Source: Isosphaeraceae bacterium (GTDB lineage: Bacteria; Planctomycetota; Planctomycetia; Isosphaerales; Isosphaeraceae). Taken from it: DNA of 64,000 bases. The notes under the pieces were generated by a model, which ran no database searches, was not told where the DNA came from, and saw nothing but the letters and a program-made list of their open reading frames with translations. Below, one piece after another: positions 30,745 to 39,558 of this stretch (its first letter is position 1; every line of letters begins with the position of its first letter). A program made the translations under genes and the position numbers. Location: assembly GCA_021324445.1 (NCBI GenBank), contig JAJPJC010000398.1, forward strand, positions 1-64,000, in the 5' to 3' direction.

Positions 30745-33582
30745 GTGACCACGCTTGAAACCCAACCGACCAGCAAAGAGCGGGTGAGCTCGCTTCCCCG
30801 CGCCGGCCGGCCTCGGCCGTTCCGCCCTCACGTGATCTGGGCGGTCTTCAAGCGCAACTTCCAGAGCTACTTCAGCAACCCGGCCGGGTATGTCTTCATT
30901 ACCCTGTTCGTGTTCATCAGCTCGTGCGTGGCGTTCTGGCAGGACGTGTTCTTCACCAACAACCTGGCGAACCTCGATCAGCTCAACCGGTACATGCCGT
31001 ACCTGCTGTTGTTCTTCATCCCGGCGATTACCATGAGCTCCTGGGCCGACGAGCGGCGACAGGGGACCGACGAGCTGCTCTTGACCCTCCCCGCCCACGA
31101 CCTGGATGTCGTCCTGGGCAAGTACCTGGCGGCGCTGGGCATCTACACGGTGGCCCTGGTCTTCTCGCTCTCGCACCTGGTCATCCTCGAGACCCTGGGA
31201 TCGCCGGATCTCGGGGTGGTGTGGTCGACCTACCTGGGCTACTGGCTGATGGGGGTGTTGCTGATCGCGGTGGGCATGGTCGCCTCGCTGCTGTCCTCGA
31301 ACGTCACGGTGGCCTTCATCCTGGGCGCGCTGTTCTGTTCGGTGCCGATCTTCCTGAGCTTCGTCGGCTCCCCCACGCTGGAATTCATTCTGAGGGGCTC
31401 GGGTCTCCGCTTCCTCGCGACGACGTTCCTGGGCGCCTCCGGCCCGACGGCCGGTGACCAGATGGGGCGGCTGGTGGAGGAGTGGTCGGTCCCGGCGCAG
31501 TTCCAGGATTTCGGGACGGGAGTGGTCACGCTCTCCGGCCTGTTTTACTTCCTCGGCCTGGCCGCGGCGATGCTCTACCTGAACATGGTGCTGCTGGCCC
31601 GCCGGCACTGGGCCGGCGGTGAGGCCAGTCGCAATCGCTGGCTCCATTCGGTGGTCCGGTTCGCGGCGGTGCTCCTGGCCTTGTTCAGCCTGACGATCAT
31701 GATCGACCGGCTGGGTGTCCGGGCCGACGCCAGTGCCGAGAAGCTGCACACCCTGTCGCGGCAGTCGCTCGACCTGATCCAGCAGATCCCCAACGACCGG
31801 CCGGTCCTGATCCAGGCCTATTACAGCCCGGAAGTCCCGCGCGAGTTCGTCGAGACCAAGGCCGACCTCCTGGGCCTGCTCAAGGAATATGCGGCGCGGA
31901 GCGGCGGCAAGATCCAGTTGAACCTGGTGCCGACGGAGCTTTACTCCGAGGAGGCTCGCGACGCGGAGAAGCGGTTCGGGATCGAGCCGCGCCGGGTCTT
32001 CACCGCCGATCAGGCCCGCCAGATGGCCGCCGAGGTCTTCCTGGGCGTGGCGTTCACTTCGGGCCTGGAAGAGGTGGTGATTCCCTTCTTCGATCGCGGC
32101 CTGCCGGTGGAGTACGAGCTCACCCGGTCGATCCGGGTCGTGTCGCGAAGCGGGCGGAAGAAGGTCGGCATCCTCAACACCGACGCGCGCATGATGGGCG
32201 GCTTCGACATGCGCAACTTCAGCCAGACCCCGGAGTGGTCGATCGTCACCGAACTGAAGAAGCAGTACGACGTCAGCTCGGTCGCGCCCGATTCGTCGGT
32301 CCCCGGCGACATCAACGTGCTGCTGGTCGCGCAGCCCTCGTCGCTGACCCAGCGGCAGATCGACAACCTGACCGAGTACATCAAGAAGGGCGGGGCCGCC
32401 CTCTTGTTCCTCGACCCGCTGCCGGCGGACAACCCCTCGATCTCGCCCGAGCTGCCCAAGATGCCGCCGGGCGGCCCCTTCGGCGGCGGGCCGCCACCGG
32501 AGCCCAAGGGGAACCTCCGGCCGCTGCTGGACCTGGTCGGCATCGAGTGGCCCTCAGCCGACATCGTCTGGAATGGGTACAATCCTCATCCCCAGCTCGA
32601 GCTGCCCCCCGAGATCGTCTTCATTGGCCGGGGCAGCGGCGAGGCCGATGCGTTCAACCCCGAGCAGTCGGCCAGCTCCGGGCTCCAGGAGGTGGTGATG
32701 CTCTTCCCGGGCTTGCTCCGCTCGCGGATCGGCGCGGCCGGCCCCGCGTTCACCCCCTTGCTCCGGACCAGCCGCCTGGGCGGTACCCTGCTCTGGAGCG
32801 AGGTCGTCCAGCAGGGCTTCATGGGGATCTCGGGATTCAACCCGCGCCGGCGCCACCTCCGCACCGGCGAGAGCTATACCGTGGCCGCCCGCATCACCGG
32901 GACCGTGCCGGCCGAGCCCAAGCCGGCCAAGAAGGCCGCGGAGGCGGCCAAGAAGAAGGATGAGGCGCCGCCGGCGAAGCTCAACGTGATCGCCATCGCC
33001 GACCTGGATTTGATCGGCGAACAGTTCTTCGAACTGCGGCGGAACAAGTTCCAGAACCTCGAGTTCGACAACATCCCATTCGTCCTCAACTGCGTGGACG
33101 TTCTGGCCGGCGACGAGTCGTTCGTCGGGCTGAGGAAGAAGCGGTCCAAGCATCGCACGCTGATCGAGCTGGAGAAGCAGGCCAACCAGTTCAAGGACGA
33201 GCTCCAGGAGGAGACCAAGCGGGCGGAGAACGAGGCCCGCGACGAGCTCGACGCGGCCCAGAAGGGCTTCGACAAGCAGGTCGATGCGGTCCGCAGCCGC
33301 ACCGACCTGGACGAGCGGACCAAGGAGATCCAGCTCGCAAACCTCCAGGACGTCGCCCAGCGCCGGCTCGACGTCCGCAAGGCCATCATCGAGGACAAGA
33401 AGCAGGCGCGGATCCGCGAGAGCAAGGCCGAGTCGGAGCGGAAGATCCGCCAGATCCAGAACACCGTCCGCTTCGAGGCCGCCGCGCTGCCCCCGTTGCC
33501 GCCGCTGATCCTCGGCCTGGTCGTCTGGATCGTCCGGCTCCGCCGCGAGAATCTCGGCGCCAACCCCAAGCGGTTGGCTTGA
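30745..33582 (+). CDS. ABC-2 permease fused to GldG-type auxiliary domain
   Basis: A 945-residue fusion. Residues about 30-290 are a six-helix ABC-2 permease resembling GldF (WADERRQGTDELLLTLPAHD is typical). After another helix near 305-322 comes a GldG/ABC-auxiliary periplasmic domain (VLIQAYYSPEVPREF, about 355-370, and LLVAQPSSLTQRQIDNL). Near 805-908 there is a highly charged coiled coil rich in Lys, Glu, Asp and Gln. A last helix (about 915-932) re-anchors the chain. The GTG at 30745 follows GAGAGGAT; an in-frame start at 30535 would add 70 residues of unlikely composition. In Bacteroidetes gldF and gldG are separate genes, so this is a fusion. Confidence 0.85.
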   Translation: MTTLETQPTSKERVSSLPRAGRPRPFRPHVIWAVFKRNFQSYFSNPAGYVFITLFVFISSCVAFWQDVFFTNNLANLDQLNRYMPYLLLFFIPAITMSSWADERRQGTDELLLTLPAHDLDVVLGKYLAALGIYTVALVFSLSHLVILETLGSPDLGVVWSTYLGYWLMGVLLIAVGMVASLLSSNVTVAFILGALFCSVPIFLSFVGSPTLEFILRGSGLRFLATTFLGASGPTAGDQMGRLVEEWSVPAQFQDFGTGVVTLSGLFYFLGLAAAMLYLNMVLLARRHWAGGEASRNRWLHSVVRFAAVLLALFSLTIMIDRLGVRADASAEKLHTLSRQSLDLIQQIPNDRPVLIQAYYSPEVPREFVETKADLLGLLKEYAARSGGKIQLNLVPTELYSEEARDAEKRFGIEPRRVFTADQARQMAAEVFLGVAFTSGLEEVVIPFFDRGLPVEYELTRSIRVVSRSGRKKVGILNTDARMMGGFDMRNFSQTPEWSIVTELKKQYDVSSVAPDSSVPGDINVLLVAQPSSLTQRQIDNLTEYIKKGGAALLFLDPLPADNPSISPELPKMPPGGPFGGGPPPEPKGNLRPLLDLVGIEWPSADIVWNGYNPHPQLELPPEIVFIGRGSGEADAFNPEQSASSGLQEVVMLFPGLLRSRIGAAGPAFTPLLRTSRLGGTLLWSEVVQQGFMGISGFNPRRRHLRTGESYTVAARITGTVPAEPKPAKKAAEAAKKKDEAPPAKLNVIAIADLDLIGEQFFELRRNKFQNLEFDNIPFVLNCVDVLAGDESFVGLRKKRSKHRTLIELEKQANQFKDELQEETKRAENEARDELDAAQKGFDKQVDAVRSRTDLDERTKEIQLANLQDVAQRRLDVRKAIIEDKKQARIRESKAESERKIRQIQNTVRFEAAALPPLPPLILGLVVWIVRLRRENLGANPKRLA

Positions 33583-33595
33583 GAGTAGATCTCCC

Positions 33596-33652
33596 GTAGG
33601 TCAGGCTTTCAGCCTGACGCTGCCGGTTCGTCAGGCTGAAAGCCTGACCTAG
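33596..33652. repeat. GTCAGGC-family inverted repeat, copy 3
   Basis: Arms GTAGGTCAGGCTTTCAGCCT and its mirrored partner GTCAGGCTGAAAGCCTGACC pair almost perfectly over about 20 bases, around a GCTGCCGGTTC centre. It lies 13 bases after the fusion gene stop and could act as a transcript-end structure, though no T run follows. Confidence 0.8.
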
Positions 33653-33686
33653 GTCCGGGCCGGCGGAAGAGAAGAGGAACGACCGC

Positions 33687-35276
33687 ATGAACGAGCTGCT
33701 CAAGACCTTCACATTTGTCGTCGTGGCGCTGGTCCTGACCGGCGCGGCGTTCGTCACGACGCGGGACCGGACTCAGAGGAGTGCCCGGTTCGACGATCAG
33801 GGGCAATCCTTCTTCCCCGAGTTCAAGGATCCCCTGGCCTGCACGGACCTGGAGGTGGTCAGCTTCGACCCCTCGACCGCGACGGCGACGCGATTCCAGG
33901 TCAAGTGGAAGGATAAGAAGTGGGTGATCCCGTCGCACTATGATTATCCGGCCGACGCACGCGACCGGCTGTCGAAGACGGCCGCGGCGGTCATGGACCT
34001 GACCAAGGACACGATCCGTAGCGACAAGGTCGAGGACCACGAAGCGATGGGGGTCATCGACCCGCTCGACACCAAGACGACGACCCTCCAGGGGCGGGGC
34101 AAGCGGGTCACGCTCCGGGATGCGTCGGAGAAGGTCCTTGCCGACTTCATCATCGGCAACGAGGTCAAGGGCTCCGAGCGAAAAGAGGGCGGCGGCGCAC
34201 AGCGTTATGTGCGCGTCCCCGACCAGAAACGCACCTACGGCGTGAACGTCAAGGCCGACCTGTCCACCAAGTTCGCCGACTGGATCGAGACCAACCTGCT
34301 CAAGATCGACACCGGCCGCGTGCGGCGGGTCGTCTTCGACAATTACAAGCTCCAGGAAGCCCGGGACGCGCAGGGCTCCTTCCTGAGAATGGAGCGAGGC
34401 GACAAGATCACGGTCAGCCGCAAGGACTCGACCAGCCCGTGGTCGGACGTGAAATTCGAGCGCAAGGACGAGGCCGGGAAGTTGGTCACCACCGGCATCC
34501 CCGCCGGCCAGGAGCTGAACGAGGACAGGATGCGCTCGCTGATCGACGCACTGGGGGACCTCAAGATCGTGGGCGTGCGACCCAAGCCTCCGGGGCTTAA
34601 GGATCCCAACGATCCCAACCTCAAGCTGACTCTGCCGATCGTGGCCTCGCTCCAGAGCAAGGGTTTCTTCGCGACGCGCCAGGGACTCTTCTCCGACCAG
34701 GGGGACGTGATCGTCACGACCGACGAGGGGGTCGTCTACACCCTGCGATATGGCGGCCCCGTCTTCGCCACCGGTGATGAATTGACCGCCGGTGCTCCCG
34801 ACGATGCCGAGAAGAAGGACGAATCCAAGAAGCCGGCCGCCAAGAAAGTCGAGCCGAAGAAGGCCGAGGGGACCCAGGAGAATCGTTTCTTGATGGTCAC
34901 CGTCGCCTTCGACCCGGACATCATCCCCAAGCCGGAGAAGCCCGCGCCCAAAGCCCTCGACCCGTCGGTCATCCCCGATGATCCCTTCGCGCCGGACCCG
35001 AAGGATCCCAAGTATCAGGCCGACCAGAAGGCCGCCGAGGAGAAAGAGAAGCGCGACCAGGAGGACTATCAGAAGAAGCTCGCTGACGGCCAGAAGCGCG
35101 TCAAGGAGCTGGCCGACCGCTTCGGACCCTGGTATTACGTCACCCCGGGCACGAGCTTCACCGCGATCAACCTGGACGCCGCCCTGCTGCTCAAGCCCAA
35201 GGGGCCCGAGGCCGCACCGGGAGCCACTCCCGGCCAATTTCCCGGCGGTGGCGGCGTGCCGCCGGCCCACCCGTAG
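33687..35276 (+). CDS. DUF4340 domain protein of the Gld-like ABC system
   Basis: A 529-residue protein with one N-terminal helix (TFVVVALVLTGAAFVTT, about 9-25) and a large extracytoplasmic part. It matches the DUF4340 proteins that follow GldG-like genes (VKWKDKKWVIPSHYDYPADA, DTKTTTLQGRGKRV). From about 360 it is rich in Lys, Glu and Pro, with an acidic/basic coiled stretch near 440-480 and a Gly/Pro-rich end. GGAAGAGAAGAGGAACG lies before the ATG. The function of DUF4340 is unknown; context suggests a partner of the fused permease. Confidence 0.8.
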   Translation: MNELLKTFTFVVVALVLTGAAFVTTRDRTQRSARFDDQGQSFFPEFKDPLACTDLEVVSFDPSTATATRFQVKWKDKKWVIPSHYDYPADARDRLSKTAAAVMDLTKDTIRSDKVEDHEAMGVIDPLDTKTTTLQGRGKRVTLRDASEKVLADFIIGNEVKGSERKEGGGAQRYVRVPDQKRTYGVNVKADLSTKFADWIETNLLKIDTGRVRRVVFDNYKLQEARDAQGSFLRMERGDKITVSRKDSTSPWSDVKFERKDEAGKLVTTGIPAGQELNEDRMRSLIDALGDLKIVGVRPKPPGLKDPNDPNLKLTLPIVASLQSKGFFATRQGLFSDQGDVIVTTDEGVVYTLRYGGPVFATGDELTAGAPDDAEKKDESKKPAAKKVEPKKAEGTQENRFLMVTVAFDPDIIPKPEKPAPKALDPSVIPDDPFAPDPKDPKYQADQKAAEEKEKRDQEDYQKKLADGQKRVKELADRFGPWYYVTPGTSFTAINLDAALLLKPKGPEAAPGATPGQFPGGGGVPPAHP

Positions 35277-35358
35277 CGCACGTGATCTGGGGTGCGTGGC
35301 GCGGCCGGGCCGGTCCAATTGGGTCGCACCACGCACCACGATTCAGGAGACGCGAACG

Positions 35359-35955
35359 ATGGCCAGGCCAGCCGACTCGGGGCGACGGCGGCATCTGCTC
35401 TCGGCGCTGGTGCAGAACCGGCCGGGCGTGCTGGCCCACGTCTCGGGGATGTTCGCGTCGCGGGGCTTCAATATCGACAGCCTGGCCGTCGGCGAGACCG
35501 AGGATCCGAATCTCTCCCGGATCACGGTGGTCGTCATGGGGGACGACCGGCACCTGGACCAGGTCCGCAAGCAGCTCGAGAAAATCGTCACGGTCGTCAA
35601 GGTTCACGACATCTCCAGCGAAGACTACGTCGAACGCGACTTGATGCTGATCAAGATCAACGCCCCGGCGAATCTGCGACCGGAGATCCAGGCGCTGATT
35701 CAGATCTTCCGCGGCCGAATCGTGGACGTCAGCCCCGACCAGTTGATGATCGAGATCTCGGGTCAGGAGCGGAAGATCGAGGCGTTCATCGAGCAGGTCC
35801 GGCCCTACGGGATTCGCGAGCTGGCCCGGACTGGTCGGATCGCCCTGGTCCGCGGGGACCGGCCGCTCGAAGCCGAGCCCGAGAAGGACGCCGACGGCGC
35901 GGGGGAACGGGCCGATGAGGTCGAGCCCGAGCTGGAGGGGCATTCCGAGCTCTGA
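35359..35955 (+). CDS. ilvN: acetolactate synthase small (regulatory) subunit
   Basis: A 198-residue regulatory subunit of acetohydroxyacid synthase, for valine, leucine and isoleucine synthesis. It has an N-terminal ACT domain (LSALVQNRPGVLAHVSGMF, about 13-31) that binds valine for feedback control, followed by FNIDSLAVGETEDP and the C-terminal domain (DVSPDQLMIEISG). The last 30 residues are an acidic extension. ATG 35359 follows CAGGAG. Its partner ilvC lies 990 nt downstream past a non-GC-typical insert; the catalytic subunit ilvB is not in the window. Confidence 0.93.
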   Translation: MARPADSGRRRHLLSALVQNRPGVLAHVSGMFASRGFNIDSLAVGETEDPNLSRITVVVMGDDRHLDQVRKQLEKIVTVVKVHDISSEDYVERDLMLIKINAPANLRPEIQALIQIFRGRIVDVSPDQLMIEISGQERKIEAFIEQVRPYGIRELARTGRIALVRGDRPLEAEPEKDADGAGERADEVEPELEGHSEL

Positions 35956-36004
35956 AAACGCTCCTCGATCAAAGGAACCGTCCGTTCTTTATACCCGGGT
36001 GGCG

Positions 36005-36240
36005 ATGCCCACACTGAAGCCTTGTCCTCACTGCGGCCGTGAAGTGGAGGATTGGCATAGAGAGTGGTATACTCGTGAAAATCAGGTCGGACTGTTCAAT
36101 CACAGGGAGGCGGCTGATCGTCCTTATCGAGAACTGTCGAGGTGGGGGGGATTTGTACGCTGAGAAAAACGGCGTCCTTGCTGCCGATCCCGCTCTGAAG
36201 ATTCTGCACCGCTCTAAGGCCCAGGTAATCAAGTGGGCTC
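36005..36240 (+). pseudogene. small zinc-ribbon-type gene, frameshifted
   Basis: The ATG at 36005 opens with KPCPHCGREVEDWHREWYTREN, a CxxC pair in a zinc-ribbon-like setting, but the frame stops at 36163. From about 36107, frame +1 reads LIVLIENCRGGGDLYAEKNG and ADPALKILHRSKAQVIKWAQ, which looks like a natural continuation. A one-base shift near 36100 would join them into a protein of about 78 residues, ending at palindromic element B. I infer a frameshifted small gene. Alternatively, only the 52-residue product is made. Confidence 0.4.
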
Positions 36241-36480
36241 AGAGTCTGTTCCTGAAGCCCCCGAAGGGGGGCGGAAGAACGGAGCCAGGGGCGTCCGCCC
36301 CTGGGGAACAGCCGAGCGACCCACCCCACCCCTTCGTGTGGACCACTCGCCGCCGCAACCTCCGGCAAAGCCGGAGGTTGCGGCGGCGAGTGGGATGGAT
36401 TCTGGGGAGGGCCCTGAGTCCAGGGGCGGACGCCCCTGGCTCCGTCCGATCGCCCCCTCCGGGGCCTTCGGAACAGACTT
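36241..36480. repeat. 240-bp nested palindromic element B
   Basis: The whole segment is an imperfect palindrome. Outer ends AGTCTGTTCC (36244-) and GGAACAGACT (-36479) match. Next come GGAGCCAGGGGCGTCCGCCC and its complement. The centre is CCGCAACCTCCGGC AAA GCCGGAGGTTGCGG near 36353-36383. It lies within the less GC-rich insert between ilvN and ilvC. Confidence 0.85.
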
Positions 36481-36571
36481 TAAGGGCAATGCGGGATTTG
36501 CGAATTATATTCAGAATGACTTTACAGGTCAGTTGGACGTGAATTATCCGTTTGAACCCTAGGAGTCCGTC

Positions 36572-36886
36572 ATGTCACTGACCTCCCATGAGCGTCAATT
36601 CAGGGACCTCTACATCCGGGAGATGCATCTGGGTGATTACGATGGTCAAGCTCATCGTCTCTCGGACGAGCGTGGTATCCCCTACAATCACGACACCCAG
36701 TTGGAACCCGCCTACATGGAGTATTGGCGTGGGGCCGGTAATTGGGGCGGTCCTTGGCCTCCTCTACCGGACGACCCGAACCTCCTCTGTCCCTGGGAGT
36801 CCAAGGAACAACTTGAATCCAGGATCGCCGAATTGGAACTATTGGTGCCAGCCGGTCGGGCCGGCCAGCCTGACACAATCAAGTAG
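36572..36886 (+). CDS. small protein of unknown function
   Basis: A 104-residue soluble protein starting at an ATG with AGGAG seven bases upstream. It is rich in aromatic and acidic residues ([37 protein letters not shown]) and ends with a helical [17 protein letters not shown] recognise no family. Codon use is less GC-rich than the flanking ilv genes. The last dozen residues and the TAG stop are encoded by a GTAGGTCGGGCTGG repeat at 36848-36906, so the true C-terminus may have been altered by that repeat. Confidence 0.5.
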   Translation: MSLTSHERQFRDLYIREMHLGDYDGQAHRLSDERGIPYNHDTQLEPAYMEYWRGAGNWGGPWPPLPDDPNLLCPWESKEQLESRIAELELLVPAGRAGQPDTIK

Positions 36887-36906
36887 GTCGGGCTGGCCGG
36901 CAGAAC
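36848..36906. repeat. GTCAGGC/GTCGGGC-type inverted repeat, copy 4
   Basis: GGCCGGCCAGCCTGAC is mirrored by GTCGGGCTGGCCGGC across a short AT-richer centre. It overlaps the 3' end of the small gene and lies about 40 bases before ilvC. Confidence 0.6.
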
Positions 36907-36945
36907 CGACTTCCCTTCGATGACGAGGCGAGAGAGGACCCATCG

Positions 36946-37950
36946 ATGCCTGCCCAGATGTACTATGACCAGGATGCCGACCTGTCGCTGCTCAAGGGGA
37001 AGACGATCGCGGTGATCGGCTACGGCAGCCAGGGGCACGCGCAGGCCCAGAACCTGCGCGACTCGGGCTGCGACGTGGTGGTCGGCCAGCGCCCGGGCTC
37101 ACCGAATTACGAGGCTGCCGTACGCGACGGCTTCCAGCCGGTTTCGGCTGCCGAGGCCGCCGAGGCCGGCGACCTGGTCAACATTCTCCTGCCGGACGAG
37201 GTCCAGGCCGACCTCTACGCCCGCGAGATCCAGCCCCGGCTCCGTCCGGGCGACCTCCTGCTCTGCTCGCATGGGTTCAACATCCACTTCGGCCAGGTCG
37301 TCCCTCCCGAGGGGGTCGACTGCGCCCTGGTCGCTCCCAAGGGACCCGGCCACCTGGTGCGCAGCGAGTTCGTCAAGGGAGGGGGCGTGCCTTGTCTGAT
37401 CGCCACCACCGCCACCTGCTCGCCCGCCGGCAAGGCCCTGGCGCTGGCCTACGCCAAGGGGATCGGCGGCACTCGTGCCGGCGTCTTGCAGACGACCTTC
37501 GCCGAGGAGACCGAGACCGACCTGTTCGGCGAGCAGGTGGTCCTCTGCGGCGGCGTCAGCGCCCTGGTGAAGATGGCGTTTGAAACCCTCATCGAGGCCG
37601 GCTATCAACCCGAGAGCGCCTATTTCGAGTGCCTGCACGAGCTCAAGCTGATCGTCGACCTGATGTATCAGGGCGGCCTCAACTACATGCGCTACAGCAT
37701 CTCCAACACGGCCGAGTACGGGGACTATACCCGCGGTCCCCGCATCGTCAACGAACAGACCCGCGCCGAGATGAAGAAGATTCTCCATGAGATCCGCACC
37801 GGCCAGTTCGCGCGCGAGTGGATCCTCGAGAATCGGGCCAACCGCCCCGTCTTCAACGCCACCAAGCGGCTCGAGCGCGAACACCCCGTCGAGCAGGTCG
37901 GCAAGCGGCTCCGCAGCCTCATGCCCTGGATCGAGGCCAAGACCGTTTAG
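36946..37950 (+). CDS. ilvC: ketol-acid reductoisomerase, class I
   Basis: A 334-residue class I enzyme that isomerises and reduces acetolactate to dihydroxyisovalerate. The Rossmann motif is [19 protein letters not shown] (about 24-42). [11 protein letters not shown], and [10 protein letters not shown] with the magnesium-binding acidic residues, are conserved, as is the [12 protein letters not shown] region. The length is standard. It probably belongs with ilvN, the two being separated by the inserted segment with element B. Confidence 0.96.
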   Translation: MPAQMYYDQDADLSLLKGKTIAVIGYGSQGHAQAQNLRDSGCDVVVGQRPGSPNYEAAVRDGFQPVSAAEAAEAGDLVNILLPDEVQADLYAREIQPRLRPGDLLLCSHGFNIHFGQVVPPEGVDCALVAPKGPGHLVRSEFVKGGGVPCLIATTATCSPAGKALALAYAKGIGGTRAGVLQTTFAEETETDLFGEQVVLCGGVSALVKMAFETLIEAGYQPESAYFECLHELKLIVDLMYQGGLNYMRYSISNTAEYGDYTRGPRIVNEQTRAEMKKILHEIRTGQFAREWILENRANRPVFNATKRLEREHPVEQVGKRLRSLMPWIEAKTV

Positions 37951-37995
37951 TCGAGTGGCTCGAGGCTGGTGGTTCGTCTCGAGTGCGGTAACAGC

Positions 37996-38063
37996 AGGAA
38001 CCGGCGCTGGCGGTTCCTCCTGGTCTTCACCAGCCACCAGCCACCAGCCACCAGCCACCAGCC
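37996..38063. repeat. hairpin and CACCAGC tandem repeat after ilvC
   Basis: A hairpin AGGAACCG-7-CGGTTCCT (37996-38018) is followed by five copies of the heptamer CACCAGC (38028-38062). The heptamer array is the mirror of GCTGGTGG text at 37969 and is related to the repeat at 4053. No T run follows the hairpin, so a terminator is doubtful. Confidence 0.6.
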
Positions 38064-38131
38064 ATGACGCTGGGCAAAGCTCGCAGGTTGAGCTAAGATG
38101 CAGAAGTTGCACCTTGGGAGGGTCTCCGTCG

Positions 38132-39013
38132 ATGGTGAGCCGACCGCGCCGATTCACCCGGGTCCTGGGATGGCTGTTGGCCATCGTTCTGGTGATCTCA
38201 TGGAGCCTCCGCGCTCAAGCACCCTCCCCGAAGGATTCGGCCGAGCAGACGGGTCCGACGACGGCCGCATCCGCGGATCGCACCGCGACGGCGTCCAAGC
38301 CGGGCGTGGACCGCTCGAGCGTGCTCCGGCTGGTACTCCAGGCCAACCCGATGCTCTGGCCGCTGGTGGCCTGCTCGATCATCACGCTGGGTTACGTGCT
38401 GGAGCGATTCCTGGCCTTGCGCCGGGAGCGGGTGATCCCCCAGGAGTTTGCCCATCGGTTTCTCGAGCGGTTGTCCGGCGGAAAGCTCGACCGCGAGCGG
38501 GCGCTGGAGCTCTGCCGGGCCAACGACTCGACGGCGGCGCGGGTCTTCGCCCTGGTGGTCAATGCCTGGGGCCAGCCGGGTGCGACGATCCGGCAGATCC
38601 TCAACTACGACGCGGCGGGCGAGGTCGTCGAGCTGAAGCGGAACCTCCGGGTCTTGAGCGCCATGGCGACGCTCGGGCCGCTCCTGGGTCTGCTGGGGAC
38701 CGTGGTGGGGATCATCCAGTCGTTCGAGGCGCTGGGCGGCCGGGTCGGCCCGGCGCGGGGAGAAGCTCTCGCCCACGGGATCAGCCTGGCCCTGGTCGCC
38801 ACCGCCATCGGACTGGCGGTCGCCGTGGTTTCGGTCGTGTTCTACTACGTCTTCCTCAACCGCGTTGACGTCCTGGTCCGCGAGCTGGATGACCGCGCGC
38901 GGCAAGTCATCGAGCTGGTCTCGGGCGAGGCCCAACGGCTGGGGCCGTCGGATCGGCGTCACCTCCCGATCCCGGCGCCCGAGCCGCACCGGCACGAGTC
39001 CCGGGCGATTTGA
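38132..39013 (+). CDS. MotA/TolQ/ExbB-family proton channel protein
   Basis: A 293-residue protein of the ExbB/TolQ family. A signal-like N-terminus (LGWLLAIVLVISWSL) precedes a linker and three helices (near residues 67-87, 170-195, 219-245). LSAMATLGPLLGLLGTVVGIIQSF and LALVATAIGLAVAVVSVVFYY are the conserved channel helices. The ATG at 38132 has GGGAGG upstream. It pairs with the ExbD-like gene 41 nt later. Together they would use proton flow to energise outer-membrane import or cell-envelope constriction; no TonB is seen nearby. Confidence 0.88.
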   Translation: MVSRPRRFTRVLGWLLAIVLVISWSLRAQAPSPKDSAEQTGPTTAASADRTATASKPGVDRSSVLRLVLQANPMLWPLVACSIITLGYVLERFLALRRERVIPQEFAHRFLERLSGGKLDRERALELCRANDSTAARVFALVVNAWGQPGATIRQILNYDAAGEVVELKRNLRVLSAMATLGPLLGLLGTVVGIIQSFEALGGRVGPARGEALAHGISLALVATAIGLAVAVVSVVFYYVFLNRVDVLVRELDDRARQVIELVSGEAQRLGPSDRRHLPIPAPEPHRHESRAI

Positions 39014-39054
39014 CGGGACGTGCAGGCGGCTCAACCCCGGAAAGGACCGTCCTG

Positions 39055-39486
39055 ATGTTGGCCAGCCGGAACCAGACCGATGAGCCGCCGGTCATCAACA
39101 TGACGCCGATGGTCGATGTGATCCTCTGCCTGCTGGTCTTCTTCATGGCGGCGACACGGTTGTACGACTGGGACGAGAACGAGTTCGTGGTGAACGTGCC
39201 GGAGGTCGGCGAAGCCGCCCCGATCTCGGCCGCCCCGGACGACCTGGTTCTCACCGTGCTCAAACCCGGAACGGTCGTGGTGGGCGAGGCGACCTACGAC
39301 CTCGACCAGCTCGTCGCCCTGCTCCGCGAGGCCCGGAATCGTTATCGCAACCAGGGCGTCGTGGTCCGGGGCGACGCCGCGCTGCGGTACCAGGACATGG
39401 CCGACGTCCTCTCCGCCTGCGACGAAGCCGGCATCCGCAACGTGCGGCTGCCCGTCCGATCGCGCGCGGAGTCCCCCAGTCCGTAG
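39055..39486 (+). CDS. ExbD/TolR-family protein
   Basis: A 143-residue partner of the ExbB-like protein. One helix near residues 15-35 contains the proton-binding aspartate (INMTPMVDVILCLLVFFM), followed by a periplasmic domain ending near LSACDEAGIRNVRL. The ATG at 39055 follows GGAAAGGAC. A TTG at 39010 overlapping exbB is possible but would add a poorly hydrophobic leader. Confidence 0.87.
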   Translation: MLASRNQTDEPPVINMTPMVDVILCLLVFFMAATRLYDWDENEFVVNVPEVGEAAPISAAPDDLVLTVLKPGTVVVGEATYDLDQLVALLREARNRYRNQGVVVRGDAALRYQDMADVLSACDEAGIRNVRLPVRSRAESPSP

Positions 39487-39558
39487 AAAACGACTCTTCT
39501 TGCCCCCTGCGTTCTTCCTGACCCTTGAAGCTCGCCGGCGAACTGATCCACGATTAAC

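Noticed and set aside
36233-36562. Open frame of 109 codons running through palindromic element B
   Set aside because: Most of it translates the palindrome itself, and no ribosome-binding site precedes it.
38028-38063. Tandem CACCAGC units as a small CRISPR array
   Set aside because: The units are 7 bases and directly adjacent, with no spacers and no cas genes in the window.
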